DNA of 38,552 bases from Pirellulales bacterium (GTDB taxonomy: Bacteria; Planctomycetota; Planctomycetia; Pirellulales; DATAWG01). Positions 8,963-17,126 of the stretch are shown here, piece by piece. The DNA is taken from NCBI GenBank assembly GCA_036267355.1, contig DATAWG010000059.1:1-38552 (forward strand), read 5' to 3'. A program made the translations under genes and the position numbers. The notes beneath the pieces were generated by a model. It saw nothing but the letters and a program-made list of their open reading frames with translations. It ran no database searches and had not been told where the DNA came from. Position 1 is the first letter of the stretch. Every line of letters starts with the position of its first letter.

Positions 8963-8993
8963 TTGTTCTGGTTCGTGGCTCGAACGCTATAAT
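8963..8993 (+). promoter_or_regulatory. Candidate promoter for glgE-maltokinase
   Basis: A perfect TATAAT at 8988-8993 has TTGTTC at 8963-8968 with a long 19-base spacer. The start of transcription would be near 9001, about 65 bases before the glgE ATG. The -10 is good and the -35 spacing is poor. Confidence 0.4.
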
Positions 8994-9065
8994 CTGGCCA
9001 CGCTGGCGCGCACCCGCGCGCGAATCGTTCTACCGTTCGTCAGGCGGCTTATCAGAAGGGCTGAG

Positions 9066-11075
9066 ATGGTGCAGGATATGGATGCCGGCCGACGCCGCGT
9101 CGCGATCGAAGGGATTTCGCCGCAGGTCGACGGCGGCCGCTGGCCGGTCAAACGGATTCAAAACGACACGGTCGTCGTCGAGGCGAATGTTTTCGCAGAC
9201 GGACACGACGAAGTTCGCGCGGTGTTGCTCTTGCGCCATGAACACGACGAGCATTGGTCGCAGCTTCCCTTCGAACCGCTCGGTAACGATCGTTGGCGGA
9301 CAAGCTTCGTCGTCGAACAGCTCGGCACCTACCGATACACGGTTTGCGGCTGGATCGATCGCTTTTCAACCTGGCGGCACGATTTCGAAAAGCGCGTCGC
9401 CGCGGGGAGCGACGTGTTGGTAGATCTCGCGATCGGCGCTCGCCTCGTTGAAGAGACAGCCGACCGCGCCGGGCCCGGCGCGGATGGAGTCCGGCTGACG
9501 GCGCTGGCGGCCATTCTGGACGGCTCGCATGACGCTGCCGCGCGATCGCGTTTGGCGGTCGATGCCGAGTTGCTCGAGTTGATGGAAAAATATCCCGACC
9601 TTGAGTTGTCGACCACCTACGAGCCGGAATTGCGGCTCTCGGTCGAGCGGCCCTTGGCCGGCTTCAGCGCTTGGTATGAAATGTTTCCCCGCTCGGCGAG
9701 CGCCGTTCCCGGGCGGCATGGAACCTTTGCCGATTGCGAGGCGCGGCTGCCGTATGTCGCGCAAATGGGCTTCGATATCTTGTATCTGCCGCCGATCCAT
9801 CCGATCGGGATGGCCTTTCGCAAGGGAAAAAACAACGCCACCACGGCGCAGCCCGGCGATTTCGGCAGCCCTTGGGCCATCGGGGGGGCCGACGGCGGAC
9901 ACAAAGCCTGCCATCGCGAACTGGGCACGATCAAGGATTTCCGCCGCTTGTTGGCCGCCGCCAAAACCCATGGCATCGAGATCGCCCTCGACCTTGCCTA
10001 CCAGTGTTCGCCCGACCATCCCTACGCGGCCGAGCATCCGGAGTGGTTTCTGCGGCGGCCCGACGGCACGATCCAATACGCCGAGAATCCGCCGAAGAAG
10101 TATCAAGACATCTATCCATTCTATTTCGAGACGAGCGCCTGGCGGCCATTGTGGGAGGAGTTGAAAAGCGTCGTAACGTTTTGGATCGGCGAAGGGGTGC
10201 GCGTTTTCCGCGTCGACAATCCGCATACCAAGCCGTTCGCGTTTTGGGAATGGTTGATCGGCGACATCCGGCGGCAATATCCCGACGTGATTTTTCTCGC
10301 CGAGGCGTTTACCCGGCCGAAAATCATGTATCGACTGGCGAAGCTGGGCTTCACGCAGTCGTACACTTATTTCTCCTGGCGCAACACGCGGCAAGAACTG
10401 GCCGAGTATTTTCAGGAACTGACGCAGCCGGAGCTTCGCAACATTTTTCGTCCCAATCTGTGGCCTAACACCCCGGACATACTTCCGGAATATTTGCAGA
10501 CCGGCGGGCGCGGCGCGTTCGTGACGCGCCTCATTCTTGCCGCCACGCTGGGCGCCAACTACGGCATTTACGGCCCAGCGTTCGAACTCTGCGAATCGCA
10601 GCCGATGCGCGCCGGCAGCGAGGAATATCTCAACTCGGAGAAATATGAATTGCGCTCTTGGCCCCTCGATCGGCCCGACAGCCTGCGGGAATTGATCGGA
10701 CGCGTGAATCGCATCCGTCGCGGGAATCCGGCCTTGCAGCGCGATGCGAATATCGAATTTCATCCCGTCGACAACGCGGCCCAACAATTGCTCTGCTATA
10801 GCAAGCGGACCGATGATTTCAGCAATCGCATCGTCGTGGTTGCGAATCTCGATCCGCGCGTCGCACAGGCCGGCATGGTGCATTTGCAGTTGGATCGGCT
10901 GGGGATTCCCGGCGACCAGCCCTATCTGATGCACGATTTGCTAAGCGACAAGAGCTATGGATGGCGTGGAAGCGACGGCTATGTCGAGCTGGCGCCGGAC
11001 AAAGTTGCGGCGCATGTTTTTCAGGTCCGCCGTTGGCTGCGCAGCGAAGGTGGTGTCGAGGTGTTCGAGCCATGA
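9066..11075 (+). CDS. glgE: Alpha-1,4-glucan:maltose-1-phosphate maltosyltransferase
   Basis: Transfers maltose from maltose-1-phosphate to the non-reducing end of alpha-1,4-glucan in the cytoplasm (GH13_3 family, GlgE pathway from trehalose to glycogen-like glucan). The 669-residue product has an N-terminal beta-sandwich domain (about 1-120) and a GH13 barrel: YLPPIHPIG (240-248), ALDLAYQCSPDHP (307-319), nucleophile Asp384 in FRVDNPHTKP, acid/base Glu413 in FLAEAFTRPK, and NLWPNTPDILPEYLQ near 464. The spacing agrees with Streptomyces GlgE (Asp394/Glu423, from memory). Start at 9066 is set by GAAGGG 5 bases upstream and by family length; the open frame extends further left without support. 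Its stop overlaps the next gene's start (ATGA), so the two are translationally coupled. Confidence 0.96.
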   Translation: MVQDMDAGRRRVAIEGISPQVDGGRWPVKRIQNDTVVVEANVFADGHDEVRAVLLLRHEHDEHWSQLPFEPLGNDRWRTSFVVEQLGTYRYTVCGWIDRFSTWRHDFEKRVAAGSDVLVDLAIGARLVEETADRAGPGADGVRLTALAAILDGSHDAAARSRLAVDAELLELMEKYPDLELSTTYEPELRLSVERPLAGFSAWYEMFPRSASAVPGRHGTFADCEARLPYVAQMGFDILYLPPIHPIGMAFRKGKNNATTAQPGDFGSPWAIGGADGGHKACHRELGTIKDFRRLLAAAKTHGIEIALDLAYQCSPDHPYAAEHPEWFLRRPDGTIQYAENPPKKYQDIYPFYFETSAWRPLWEELKSVVTFWIGEGVRVFRVDNPHTKPFAFWEWLIGDIRRQYPDVIFLAEAFTRPKIMYRLAKLGFTQSYTYFSWRNTRQELAEYFQELTQPELRNIFRPNLWPNTPDILPEYLQTGGRGAFVTRLILAATLGANYGIYGPAFELCESQPMRAGSEEYLNSEKYELRSWPLDRPDSLRELIGRVNRIRRGNPALQRDANIEFHPVDNAAQQLLCYSKRTDDFSNRIVVVANLDPRVAQAGMVHLQLDRLGIPGDQPYLMHDLLSDKSYGWRGSDGYVELAPDKVAAHVFQVRRWLRSEGGVEVFEP

Positions 11076-12775
11076 CACGCGAAATCCTTGATCCGGCGTT
11101 CAAGATCAGCCTGCGGCAATGGCTGACGTCGCGGCGATGGTTTGCCGGCAAGGCGCGGGCGATCGTGCGCATCGATCCCGCCGATACGTTGCCGCTTCCG
11201 CTTCCCGGCGCTGGGCTGATGCTGATCCGCGTCGAATACACGTTCGGACCTGGGGAGCTGTATCAATTGATGTATGTATGGCGCCGGGGGGAAGCGGCCG
11301 ACCGCCTGGCGGCCGAGCATCCCGAAGCTGTGGTGCATCGAGTCGAGCAGGGGGCCGGCGAGCCGACGTCGCTTTTGGCCGAGGCGCTGGCCGACCGGGA
11401 TTTTTCCGCGGGACTTCTGGAACTCATGTCGGGAAACCGGAAATCCACCGGCCCCGCCGAGCTGCCGCCCGTGATCCGTGGTTTGGGTCGGCCGGCTGGG
11501 ATGATTGCCGCTGCGTCGGTGCCGGAATTGAGCGAGGTGATGAAGGCCGGAACGGCTAACCTCGCTCCCACGCCGCTTTCCGCCGATCAAAGCAATAGTT
11601 GCGTCGTCTTCGGCCGCGAACTGTTTTTGAAGCTGTTTCGCAAGCTCGTGCCGGGCGTGAATCCTGAACTGGAAATCGGCCGGTTCCTTGCCGCGAGCGG
11701 TTCGTTCTCCCACACGCCGGCACTATGCGGCTCGTTGGAATATAAGTCGACGCAATCCGAAAGCGAACCGCTCACGCTAGGCCTGTTGCAACGTTTCACG
11801 CCCGGCAAATCGGCTTGGCAAACGACGCTAGATCAGTTGGCCGTGTATTTCGGTCGCATCGCGCAGTTGTTGCCCGAGGATCGCCCCAGTGCAAACAACA
11901 CATTCGAGCCGACGCACGAACAGGCAGCGGCGAGTGAAAAGGGCCTGGAAAACGTCTCGCCATGGAAAATGGCCGGCCGACGGCCGATCGTGGCCGCCGA
12001 ACCTCTGGTGGGCGACGAGCTTCGCAAAATGGCGCTGCTCGGCCGTCGCACTGCCGAACTGCATTTGGCGCTGGCTTCCGACACCGAGCAAGCCCGCTTC
12101 GTGCCCGAGCCATTTACGGAAAAACAACAACAGTCCCTGCGCTGGTCGATGCGCGACCTCGCCTCGCGGACATGCGAACTGCTGCGCCAACGGTTGCCGC
12201 AAGTGCCGGCCGACGTTCAGCCGGCGGCTCGACAGGTGCTCTCCCAAGAGGCACGGTTGCTGGCCCGGTTCGATGAGATCGTCGTCGAACCCATCGACGG
12301 GAAGCGGATTCGCTGCCACGGAGATTATCATCTCGGCCAAGTGCTCGATCTGGGCGACGATTTCATGATTATCGACTTCGAGGGGGAACCGGCGCGCTCG
12401 TTGGAAGAACGGCGTGCCAAGCGATCGCCGCTATTCGACGTGGCCGGCATGATTCGGTCATTGCACTACGCGTCGTCGCAAGGTCTGTTCCAGCAATTGC
12501 GATCGAACGAACAACCAGCGATGGAACCAAATGCGCTGCGCGAAGCAGCCGCGTGTTGGTATCGCTGGTCGCTCTCGGCATTCCTGGGCGCATACCGCTC
12601 CACGGCAGCGACCGGAAGCTTCTTGCCGCGCTCCGCGACGATCTGCGATCGGGTGCTCGGATTGTTCGTGCTGGAAAAAGCGGTTTATGAGTTGGCCTAC
12701 GAGCTAAACAATCGCCCCGATTGGGTCGAAGTGCCGCTTTCCGGCTTGCTCGAATTGCTCGGCCCGTCTCGATAG
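11072..12775 (+). CDS. Maltokinase (maltose-1-phosphate forming)
   Basis: Phosphorylates maltose with ATP to maltose-1-phosphate, the donor used by the preceding GlgE. The 567-residue protein starts like Mak/Pep2 enzymes (RRWFAGKAR near residue 20) and has an aminoglycoside-phosphotransferase-like catalytic loop, HGDYHLGQ, from His416, followed by DDFMIIDFEGEPARSLEERR with the metal-binding Asp, and SPLFDVAGMIRSLHYA. It is longer than typical stand-alone maltokinases (about 450 residues); an insert or linker around residues 225-300 may account for this. No trehalose synthase domain is fused, and neither treS nor glgB is in the window, so the maltose source must be encoded elsewhere. The 4-base overlap with glgE indicates one operon and coupled translation. 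Confidence 0.92.
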   Translation: MTREILDPAFKISLRQWLTSRRWFAGKARAIVRIDPADTLPLPLPGAGLMLIRVEYTFGPGELYQLMYVWRRGEAADRLAAEHPEAVVHRVEQGAGEPTSLLAEALADRDFSAGLLELMSGNRKSTGPAELPPVIRGLGRPAGMIAAASVPELSEVMKAGTANLAPTPLSADQSNSCVVFGRELFLKLFRKLVPGVNPELEIGRFLAASGSFSHTPALCGSLEYKSTQSESEPLTLGLLQRFTPGKSAWQTTLDQLAVYFGRIAQLLPEDRPSANNTFEPTHEQAAASEKGLENVSPWKMAGRRPIVAAEPLVGDELRKMALLGRRTAELHLALASDTEQARFVPEPFTEKQQQSLRWSMRDLASRTCELLRQRLPQVPADVQPAARQVLSQEARLLARFDEIVVEPIDGKRIRCHGDYHLGQVLDLGDDFMIIDFEGEPARSLEERRAKRSPLFDVAGMIRSLHYASSQGLFQQLRSNEQPAMEPNALREAAACWYRWSLSAFLGAYRSTAATGSFLPRSATICDRVLGLFVLEKAVYELAYELNNRPDWVEVPLSGLLELLGPSR

Positions 12776-12866
12776 GGGCCCGCAAGCAAGGAAGGCAATC
12801 GAAGGTAGGGTCTGCGAAATTGCGTATTTTGTGCAATACGCCTCGCGGACTTCTTTTCTCACCACC

Positions 12867-13000
12867 GGATCGACGAAAGTGTTTTTATCGTAGTAGGCAA
12901 CACTCCGTGTGCCGTCGGCGCCCCGCGGCGGATTGCGCACGGAGCAGGGCAGGCGGCACACGGAGTGTGCCTGCTACGTTGGTCGCGGCTCCGCCGCACG
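12867..13000. repeat. Structured repeat element, copy A (left of prepilin operon)
   Basis: It begins GGATCGACGAAAGTGTTTTT and contains hairpins at 12896-12913 (stem GGCAACAC/GTGTGCC, loop TCC, one bulge) and 12955-12971 (GGCACAC-GGA-GTGTGCC), then GCGGC-TCC-GCCGC. A diverged copy with the same order of parts and the same orientation is at 15628-15760. Together the two flank the three-gene prepilin unit. Confidence 0.8.
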
Positions 13001-13031
13001 GGTGCGAAAAGCGGACGTTTTCGGCCGAGCC

Positions 13032-13748
13032 TTAGAAGAAACCGCCGCCGGGGGGCTGGATGTTTTGTTGCTGCATCCGGGCGGTGAGCATCTGGCGGAA
13101 CAGGTTGAACTGCGCCCGATCTTCGGGCGGAATGTCGGACAACATGCTCTGTAGGTGCTGCACGCGCTGCGAGTCGGACGCGCTGCCCCAAGGGCCGTGC
13201 GGCGGCGGCGACGCATTCCCGCTTTGCGCTGTCGAATTCGCGGCTCCGCTGTTGGCCGGCGGCGGGCCGCCGAACATCTGTCCGGCCTTGCGGGCCGCTT
13301 CCATCAACTGGATGCCCGCGATGATCTTGTCCAACTCGGCCAATTGGTCTTCGTGCGACATGGCAAAGAACTTTTGCATTCGGCCACGAAACATTTGCGG
13401 GCCTTTGCGCCGCACTTCGGCCTTGAGATCGTCCGGCAGGGCCTCGACTTTGTCGTGCATTTGGCGAAACAGCGGGCCGCCATCCTTCATGGGATTGTTG
13501 AGTTTGGCGATGTCGCCCTGCAGGGCATAAATCTCTTGCAGCCGCGGATCGACACCCGGATGGAAATGAATCCAAGCCCAGGCGGCTCCGCCCGCCAGAA
13601 GAATCATCAGCGCTCCGACCAGAATCGCCCAACGCCGCCGATGATTGACCTCCGGAGTGGCGGGTCCGTCGGCGGCCACGCCGTCTGCCGTGGATTCCTG
13701 CAAACGGCGGCGCTGGCGAAGATTCAGGTTGGTTTGGTCATCGCTCAT
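13032..13748 (-). CDS. Single-pass membrane protein, paralog of the upstream gene (unknown function)
   Basis: A 238-residue protein I cannot assign to a named family. It starts MSDDQTNLNLRQRRRLQ, an Arg-rich cytoplasmic head, followed by one transmembrane helix (about 41-60) and DPRLQEIYALQ. A helical region and a Pro/Asn/Gly-rich linker lead to a C-terminal block, PPEDRAQFNLFRQML, then MQQQ and a Gly-rich tail. The gene just upstream encodes a paralog with the same head, helix, DPRL block and C-terminal block. I used the ATG at 13748 because it aligns with the paralog's start; a GTG at 13757 is possible. Last gene of a three-gene minus-strand unit; its stop abuts repeat copy A. Confidence 0.78.
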   Translation of the reverse strand: MSDDQTNLNLRQRRRLQESTADGVAADGPATPEVNHRRRWAILVGALMILLAGGAAWAWIHFHPGVDPRLQEIYALQGDIAKLNNPMKDGGPLFRQMHDKVEALPDDLKAEVRRKGPQMFRGRMQKFFAMSHEDQLAELDKIIAGIQLMEAARKAGQMFGGPPPANSGAANSTAQSGNASPPPHGPWGSASDSQRVQHLQSMLSDIPPEDRAQFNLFRQMLTARMQQQNIQPPGGGFF

Positions 13749-13811
13749 CCGATTCACCCATCCTTGCGTTCGGGAATGGCGTTTACTAGACGGAGCGAAG
13801 AGGGGGCAGCC

Positions 13812-14483
13812 TTACCGCGGACCCATGCCTTGCTGTTGCCGCACGGCATTCATCATCTGCCGCATCAGGCCGAACTGAGCCCGTTGTTCCGGCGGATGGT
13901 TGGCGAGCCGCTGCTCTTGATGTTGAGCCCGCTGCTCGTCGTTGCGACCGCCGCGGCCACGGCCGCCGTTGTTATTGCTGTTGCCATTGCTTGTGCCGGT
14001 ATTCGCATTGCTCCCGTTGGCGGCGGCTTCGAGTTCGCGTTGGGCCTGATCTTCCTCGCGCTGCTTTTGACGGGCAACCATGCGCTCCAAGTCGGCGAGC
14101 TGGTCGGCCGACGATTTCGCCAGGAAGGCCGAGGCCCGGGAAAAGCCCCAATCTTCGCGGGTCATCCGGCGCTCGCCGTAAGGAAGTCGATCGTTGACGT
14201 TTTCAAACTGGTCGCGGAGCATATCGCGGATATCTTGGGGCATGTCGGAGCCTGCGTCGGCCATCAGGGCTTGCAGATCGTCGAGTTCTTTCAAGCGGGG
14301 ATCGGGTCTGAAGTAGACCATGCCCAGGGCCGTGCCGACGCCGAAGGCGAGCAGCAGGATCAAGATCGCCACGGTCCGCGAAATTTCCCCGCTCCAGGAC
14401 CGCTGTTGCTCGTCGGAAGGGGAGGCCGATCCCTGCATGCGGCGGCGCTGTTTGAGCGTGAGATTCGTCTGCGCGTCGTTCAT
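13812..14483 (-). CDS. Single-pass membrane protein, first paralog (unknown function)
   Basis: A 223-residue protein of no recognised family. It starts MNDAQTNLTLKQRRRMQ and has one transmembrane helix (about 36-57), then DPRLKELDDLQALM, a charged helical segment, an Asn/Gly-rich linker near 160-175, and PPEQRAQFGLMRQMM before a Gln/Gly-rich end. The start at 14483 is preceded by GGGGGGA; a longer in-frame start at 14543 would overlap the prepilin gene. It lies 19 bases after the prepilin-like gene and 63 bases before its paralog, so the three are probably cotranscribed. Topology (short basic N-terminus in, bulk out) suggests an envelope role. A link to pseudopilin assembly is inferred from context only. 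Confidence 0.78.
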   Translation of the reverse strand: MNDAQTNLTLKQRRRMQGSASPSDEQQRSWSGEISRTVAILILLLAFGVGTALGMVYFRPDPRLKELDDLQALMADAGSDMPQDIRDMLRDQFENVNDRLPYGERRMTREDWGFSRASAFLAKSSADQLADLERMVARQKQREEDQAQRELEAAANGSNANTGTSNGNSNNNGGRGRGGRNDEQRAQHQEQRLANHPPEQRAQFGLMRQMMNAVRQQQGMGPR

Positions 14484-14502
14484 GGCGATCCCCCCGAGAT
14501 TT

Positions 14503-15348
14503 CTATTGCGAGTTGTTGGCGATTCCGTCGTCGACATGGCCATCGGCGTAGAGGTAATTCATGGCCACGCCGCTTCCCGAAGAACCGTGGAAATTATCGA
14601 TATCATAGAGCCAAAGAATCAGCGAACTGCTCATTTGGCTTGCGGTGCCGCCGCGGCGCTGCGACACGCCCCCACGATTTCGCGGCACGCCTTGGAAACC
14701 AAGAATATGCAGGTTCGCATCCACGATCGGGTTCCAGTAGCTCGTGGGCCCGTCGTAGCTGGTGCCCGTGGTTTGGAAATACGGATTCGGCACCGTCACC
14801 GTGTTCGTATTGCCCGACGATGGATCGGTGTAGGTGTAGCTGCCGCCATTGTCGTCCGGGCACTGAAACACCGGCATCATGGCCAATTGCGCCAGAGCAT
14901 TCGGTTGGTTCTGCGTGATCTGCGGTTCGGGGGGCCCTTCGCAATACGGCGCGAGGGCCATGGCAATATTCGGCGGATAGTAGGTTATCCCGTCGACCCA
15001 TTTATACAGCACGAGCCCTGGACCATGCTGCTGTCCTGGCGGAACCGGCGGCGGCCCGGCGTTCCAATCCGCAGGATAGTGGGCGAATTGATCCAGATAT
15101 TGCGTGTAGGCGAGGCCAAGCTGCTTAAGATTCGACTGGCATTGCTTGACCCGCGCGGCTTCCCGGGCCGATTGCACTGCCGGCAATAGCATGGCGATCA
15201 GAACGCCGATGATCGCGATCACGACCAATAGCTCGACCAACGTGAAACCTGGTCGGGCGATCTCCCCGCCGCAACCGTGCGTTGCGAAAAGCGGCAATCT
15301 CTCACGCTGAGCCTTGCCACGATTGAGTTTACGACGATTTTCAAACAT
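14503..15348 (-). CDS. DUF1559-type prepilin-like protein
   Basis: It carries a class III (type IV pilin/pseudopilin) signal, [15 protein letters not shown] followed by [17 protein letters not shown], with prepilin peptidase expected to cut after the Gly at about residue 34. The sequence after the helix ([20 protein letters not shown]) is typical of the DUF1559 family, which is greatly expanded in planctomycetes. Near the C-terminus, [12 protein letters not shown] resembles the processing-associated H-X9-DG motif, although the upstream His is 14 residues from the DG here. Start is uncertain: Met at 15348 gives 281 residues; 15399 would add 17. Neither has a good ribosome site. First gene of the unit with the two paralogous membrane proteins. 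Function of the family is unproven. Confidence 0.88.
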   Translation of the reverse strand: MFENRRKLNRGKAQRERLPLFATHGCGGEIARPGFTLVELLVVIAIIGVLIAMLLPAVQSAREAARVKQCQSNLKQLGLAYTQYLDQFAHYPADWNAGPPPVPPGQQHGPGLVLYKWVDGITYYPPNIAMALAPYCEGPPEPQITQNQPNALAQLAMMPVFQCPDDNGGSYTYTDPSSGNTNTVTVPNPYFQTTGTSYDGPTSYWNPIVDANLHILGFQGVPRNRGGVSQRRGGTASQMSSSLILWLYDIDNFHGSSGSGVAMNYLYADGHVDDGIANNSQ

Positions 15349-15399
15349 CCGCGCACGTGTCCCTACCGACGAATTGATTGGGGGCACCAAATTCCCCAT

Positions 15400-15800
15400 T
15401 TAATTAAACCCACGAAGAGGCCTCCGGTTTCGCAAATTTTTCAGGCAGGAAATCGAAATGCGAGTCTCGCCGGCTTCTTTTCTTGCCGCCGAGTCGCCGA
15501 GACGACTAAGCCGAGTCCAAGGGGCATCTGTTTCACCGCCTATCTCAGAGGGTTTTGCTCCGTTCATTTGGATGCTTTCCGACCCTCGCCGTGTTCTCCG
15601 CGCCACGAACACACGAATTCTTTGTAAGGATCGACGAAAGTGTTTTATTGTAGCAGGCACACTCCCGTGTGCCATCCGCGCTTCGCGGTGGCTTGCGCAC
15701 CCGAGCGGGGCCGACGGCACATAGAGTGTGCCTGATACGTTGAGTGCGGCCGAAGGCCGCGTGAGCCGCCATGCCCAAAAACGGCAAGCGAGCAGCGGCG
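15400..15800. other. Intergenic region upstream of the prepilin unit
   Basis: No gene is supported. The region must contain the promoter of the prepilin unit, not identified by me, and holds repeat copy B at 15628-15760, listed separately. Confidence 0.5.
15628..15760. repeat. Structured repeat element, copy B (right of prepilin operon)
   Basis: Same layout as 12867-13000: GGATCGACGAAAGTGTTTT, then hairpins at 15656-15673 (GGCACAC-TCCC-GTGTGCC) and 15716-15732 (GGCACAT-AGA-GTGTGCC, one wobble pair), then GCGGCC-GAA-GGCCGC. Where copy A has GCGGC-TCC-GCCGC, copy B has a longer stem with a different loop, so the fold is kept while the sequence differs. Confidence 0.8.
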
Positions 15801-16769
15801 CTAAATCGCGAAATCGAGCGGCATCGCGGCGCTTGCGCCTTCGTCGATCTCTAGCCGCACCAGCGAGCGGATGACCTCGCCCATCGTTTGCGGCCGGCGG
15901 AGCGGTTCCTTGGCGATCATCTCACCAATCAGCTTGGCCAACGGCGACGGTACGTCGGGCCGCACCGACCGCAATTGCCGCGGCCGATTTTGGCGGTGCA
16001 ATTCCAATAGCTCGGCCAGCTCTCGGGCCGCGAACGGCGGCTCGCCGGCAAGCATTTCGTAGAGCACCGCGCCGAGGCTGTAAATGTCGCTGCGCTGATC
16101 GTTGCGCAAGGTCGAACTAATCTGCTCGGGGGCGAGATAACTGGGCGTTCCCATCAGCGGTGTGTCGAGCGCCGGGCCGCTATCGCTCATCGGCCGGACA
16201 AAGCTCAAATCCAACAGCGTCGCGTGGCCCGTGGGAGCCAACTGAATATTGCTGGGCTTCACGTCGCCGTGTAAGAATCCCTGGCGGTGCAACGCATCAA
16301 GGGCTTCGGCCGTCTGGCGAGCAATCCAGAGGGCTCGCAACACGTCTAGCGTGCCGTCGCGGGCGAGCACTGCCGCGAGCGTCTCGCCGGCCAACCGCGG
16401 CATGACGACGAAATACGGCGACTCCTGTACGTGGGCCACGAGGATCGCCACCAGATGCGGATTCGCGACCGACCGTCCGACGAGCGCCTCGCGGCGCATC
16501 AGGGCGATCGCTTCCGGCCGGTCGTGCCAGCGCGGGCGGAGCATTTTCAGCGCATACGGCGCCGGGCGGCCTGCCGTGCTTCCCACCGGTTGGGCGGCGA
16601 ACACCCGTGCCAGCGTTCCCTCGCCCAACACGCCTTCCAGCCGCCACGAACCGGCCTCGGTCGGTATTGGCTCGGCCGAGGAAGCGCGCAATTCGGCCGC
16701 TGGATGCGGCACCCACGAGCGCACAGCGGCAGCGCGGAGCAGTTTGAGGGATTCGGTGGTTTGGGTCAT
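15801..16769 (-). CDS. Soluble Ser/Thr protein kinase (Hanks type)
   Basis: A 322-residue protein that is almost only a kinase domain. Visible elements: Gly-rich loop GEGTLARVF (49-57), ATP-binding Lys75 in YALKML, catalytic loop HGDVKPSN (167-174, Asp169), APE motif (213-215) and SDIYSLGAVLYEML. Two departures from the consensus: HRD is HGD (common in bacterial kinases), and the metal-binding DFG is DLS (187-189), keeping the Asp. No transmembrane helix or sensor domain follows, so it acts in the cytoplasm. The start at 16769 (MTQTTESLK) gives family length; upstream in-frame codons run through a low-complexity repeat and lack a ribosome site. Target unknown; it lies next to the prepilin unit but is separated by 450 bases of repeats. 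Confidence 0.88.
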   Translation of the reverse strand: MTQTTESLKLLRAAAVRSWVPHPAAELRASSAEPIPTEAGSWRLEGVLGEGTLARVFAAQPVGSTAGRPAPYALKMLRPRWHDRPEAIALMRREALVGRSVANPHLVAILVAHVQESPYFVVMPRLAGETLAAVLARDGTLDVLRALWIARQTAEALDALHRQGFLHGDVKPSNIQLAPTGHATLLDLSFVRPMSDSGPALDTPLMGTPSYLAPEQISSTLRNDQRSDIYSLGAVLYEMLAGEPPFAARELAELLELHRQNRPRQLRSVRPDVPSPLAKLIGEMIAKEPLRRPQTMGEVIRSLVRLEIDEGASAAMPLDFAI

Positions 16770-17022
16770 GCGTGCGGGCGCAAGCGACCCGCTTACAGCG
16801 CCGAGAGTAGTTCCGCGGCGCGTGCGGCAGGGTCTTGAAGAACTGGGTCTATCGATTGCATCGGTCGCACGAGGGTCAAGGCTTGAGAATAGGCTGTGAG
16901 GCTTGAGACTGTGAGGCTTGAGGTACGAAGACGACGGCAGACGCTCCGCGTCATCAGGCCGCATTCCGGGCCCCCATGTAAATAGGACGCAAAGCGTTCG
17001 TCACGCCGTCGCCGCTCGCTTC
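16770..17022. other. Intergenic region between divergent kinase and ABC transporter genes
   Basis: No gene is supported. A short direct repeat, GTGAGGCTTGAG, occurs at 16896 and 16911 with a period of 15 bases, and a partial copy lies just before it. The promoter of the ABC operon lies at its right edge. Confidence 0.5.
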
Positions 17023-17051
17023 TTGCTCCCTGCTGTCGTGGAGCTTAGAAT
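17023..17051 (+). promoter_or_regulatory. Candidate promoter of the sugar ABC operon
   Basis: TTGCTC at 17023-17028 and TAGAAT at 17046-17051 are separated by an ideal 17-base spacer. The predicted start near 17058 leaves a leader of about 70 nt before the ATG at 17127. Confidence 0.5.
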
Positions 17052-17126
17052 CGCGTTTTCGCGCTGTTCGAAGCGCGATGCGGGGATATCGCTGAAAAGA
17101 AATCTGCTCTCGAGAGGAGTTCTACC

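Noticed and set aside
9366-10934. 522-codon minus-strand open frame opposite glgE
   Set aside because: Shadow of glgE caused by codon bias; no domain recognised.
13155-14918. 587-codon plus-strand frame across the prepilin unit
   Set aside because: It crosses three well-supported minus-strand genes and their spacers and has no domain.
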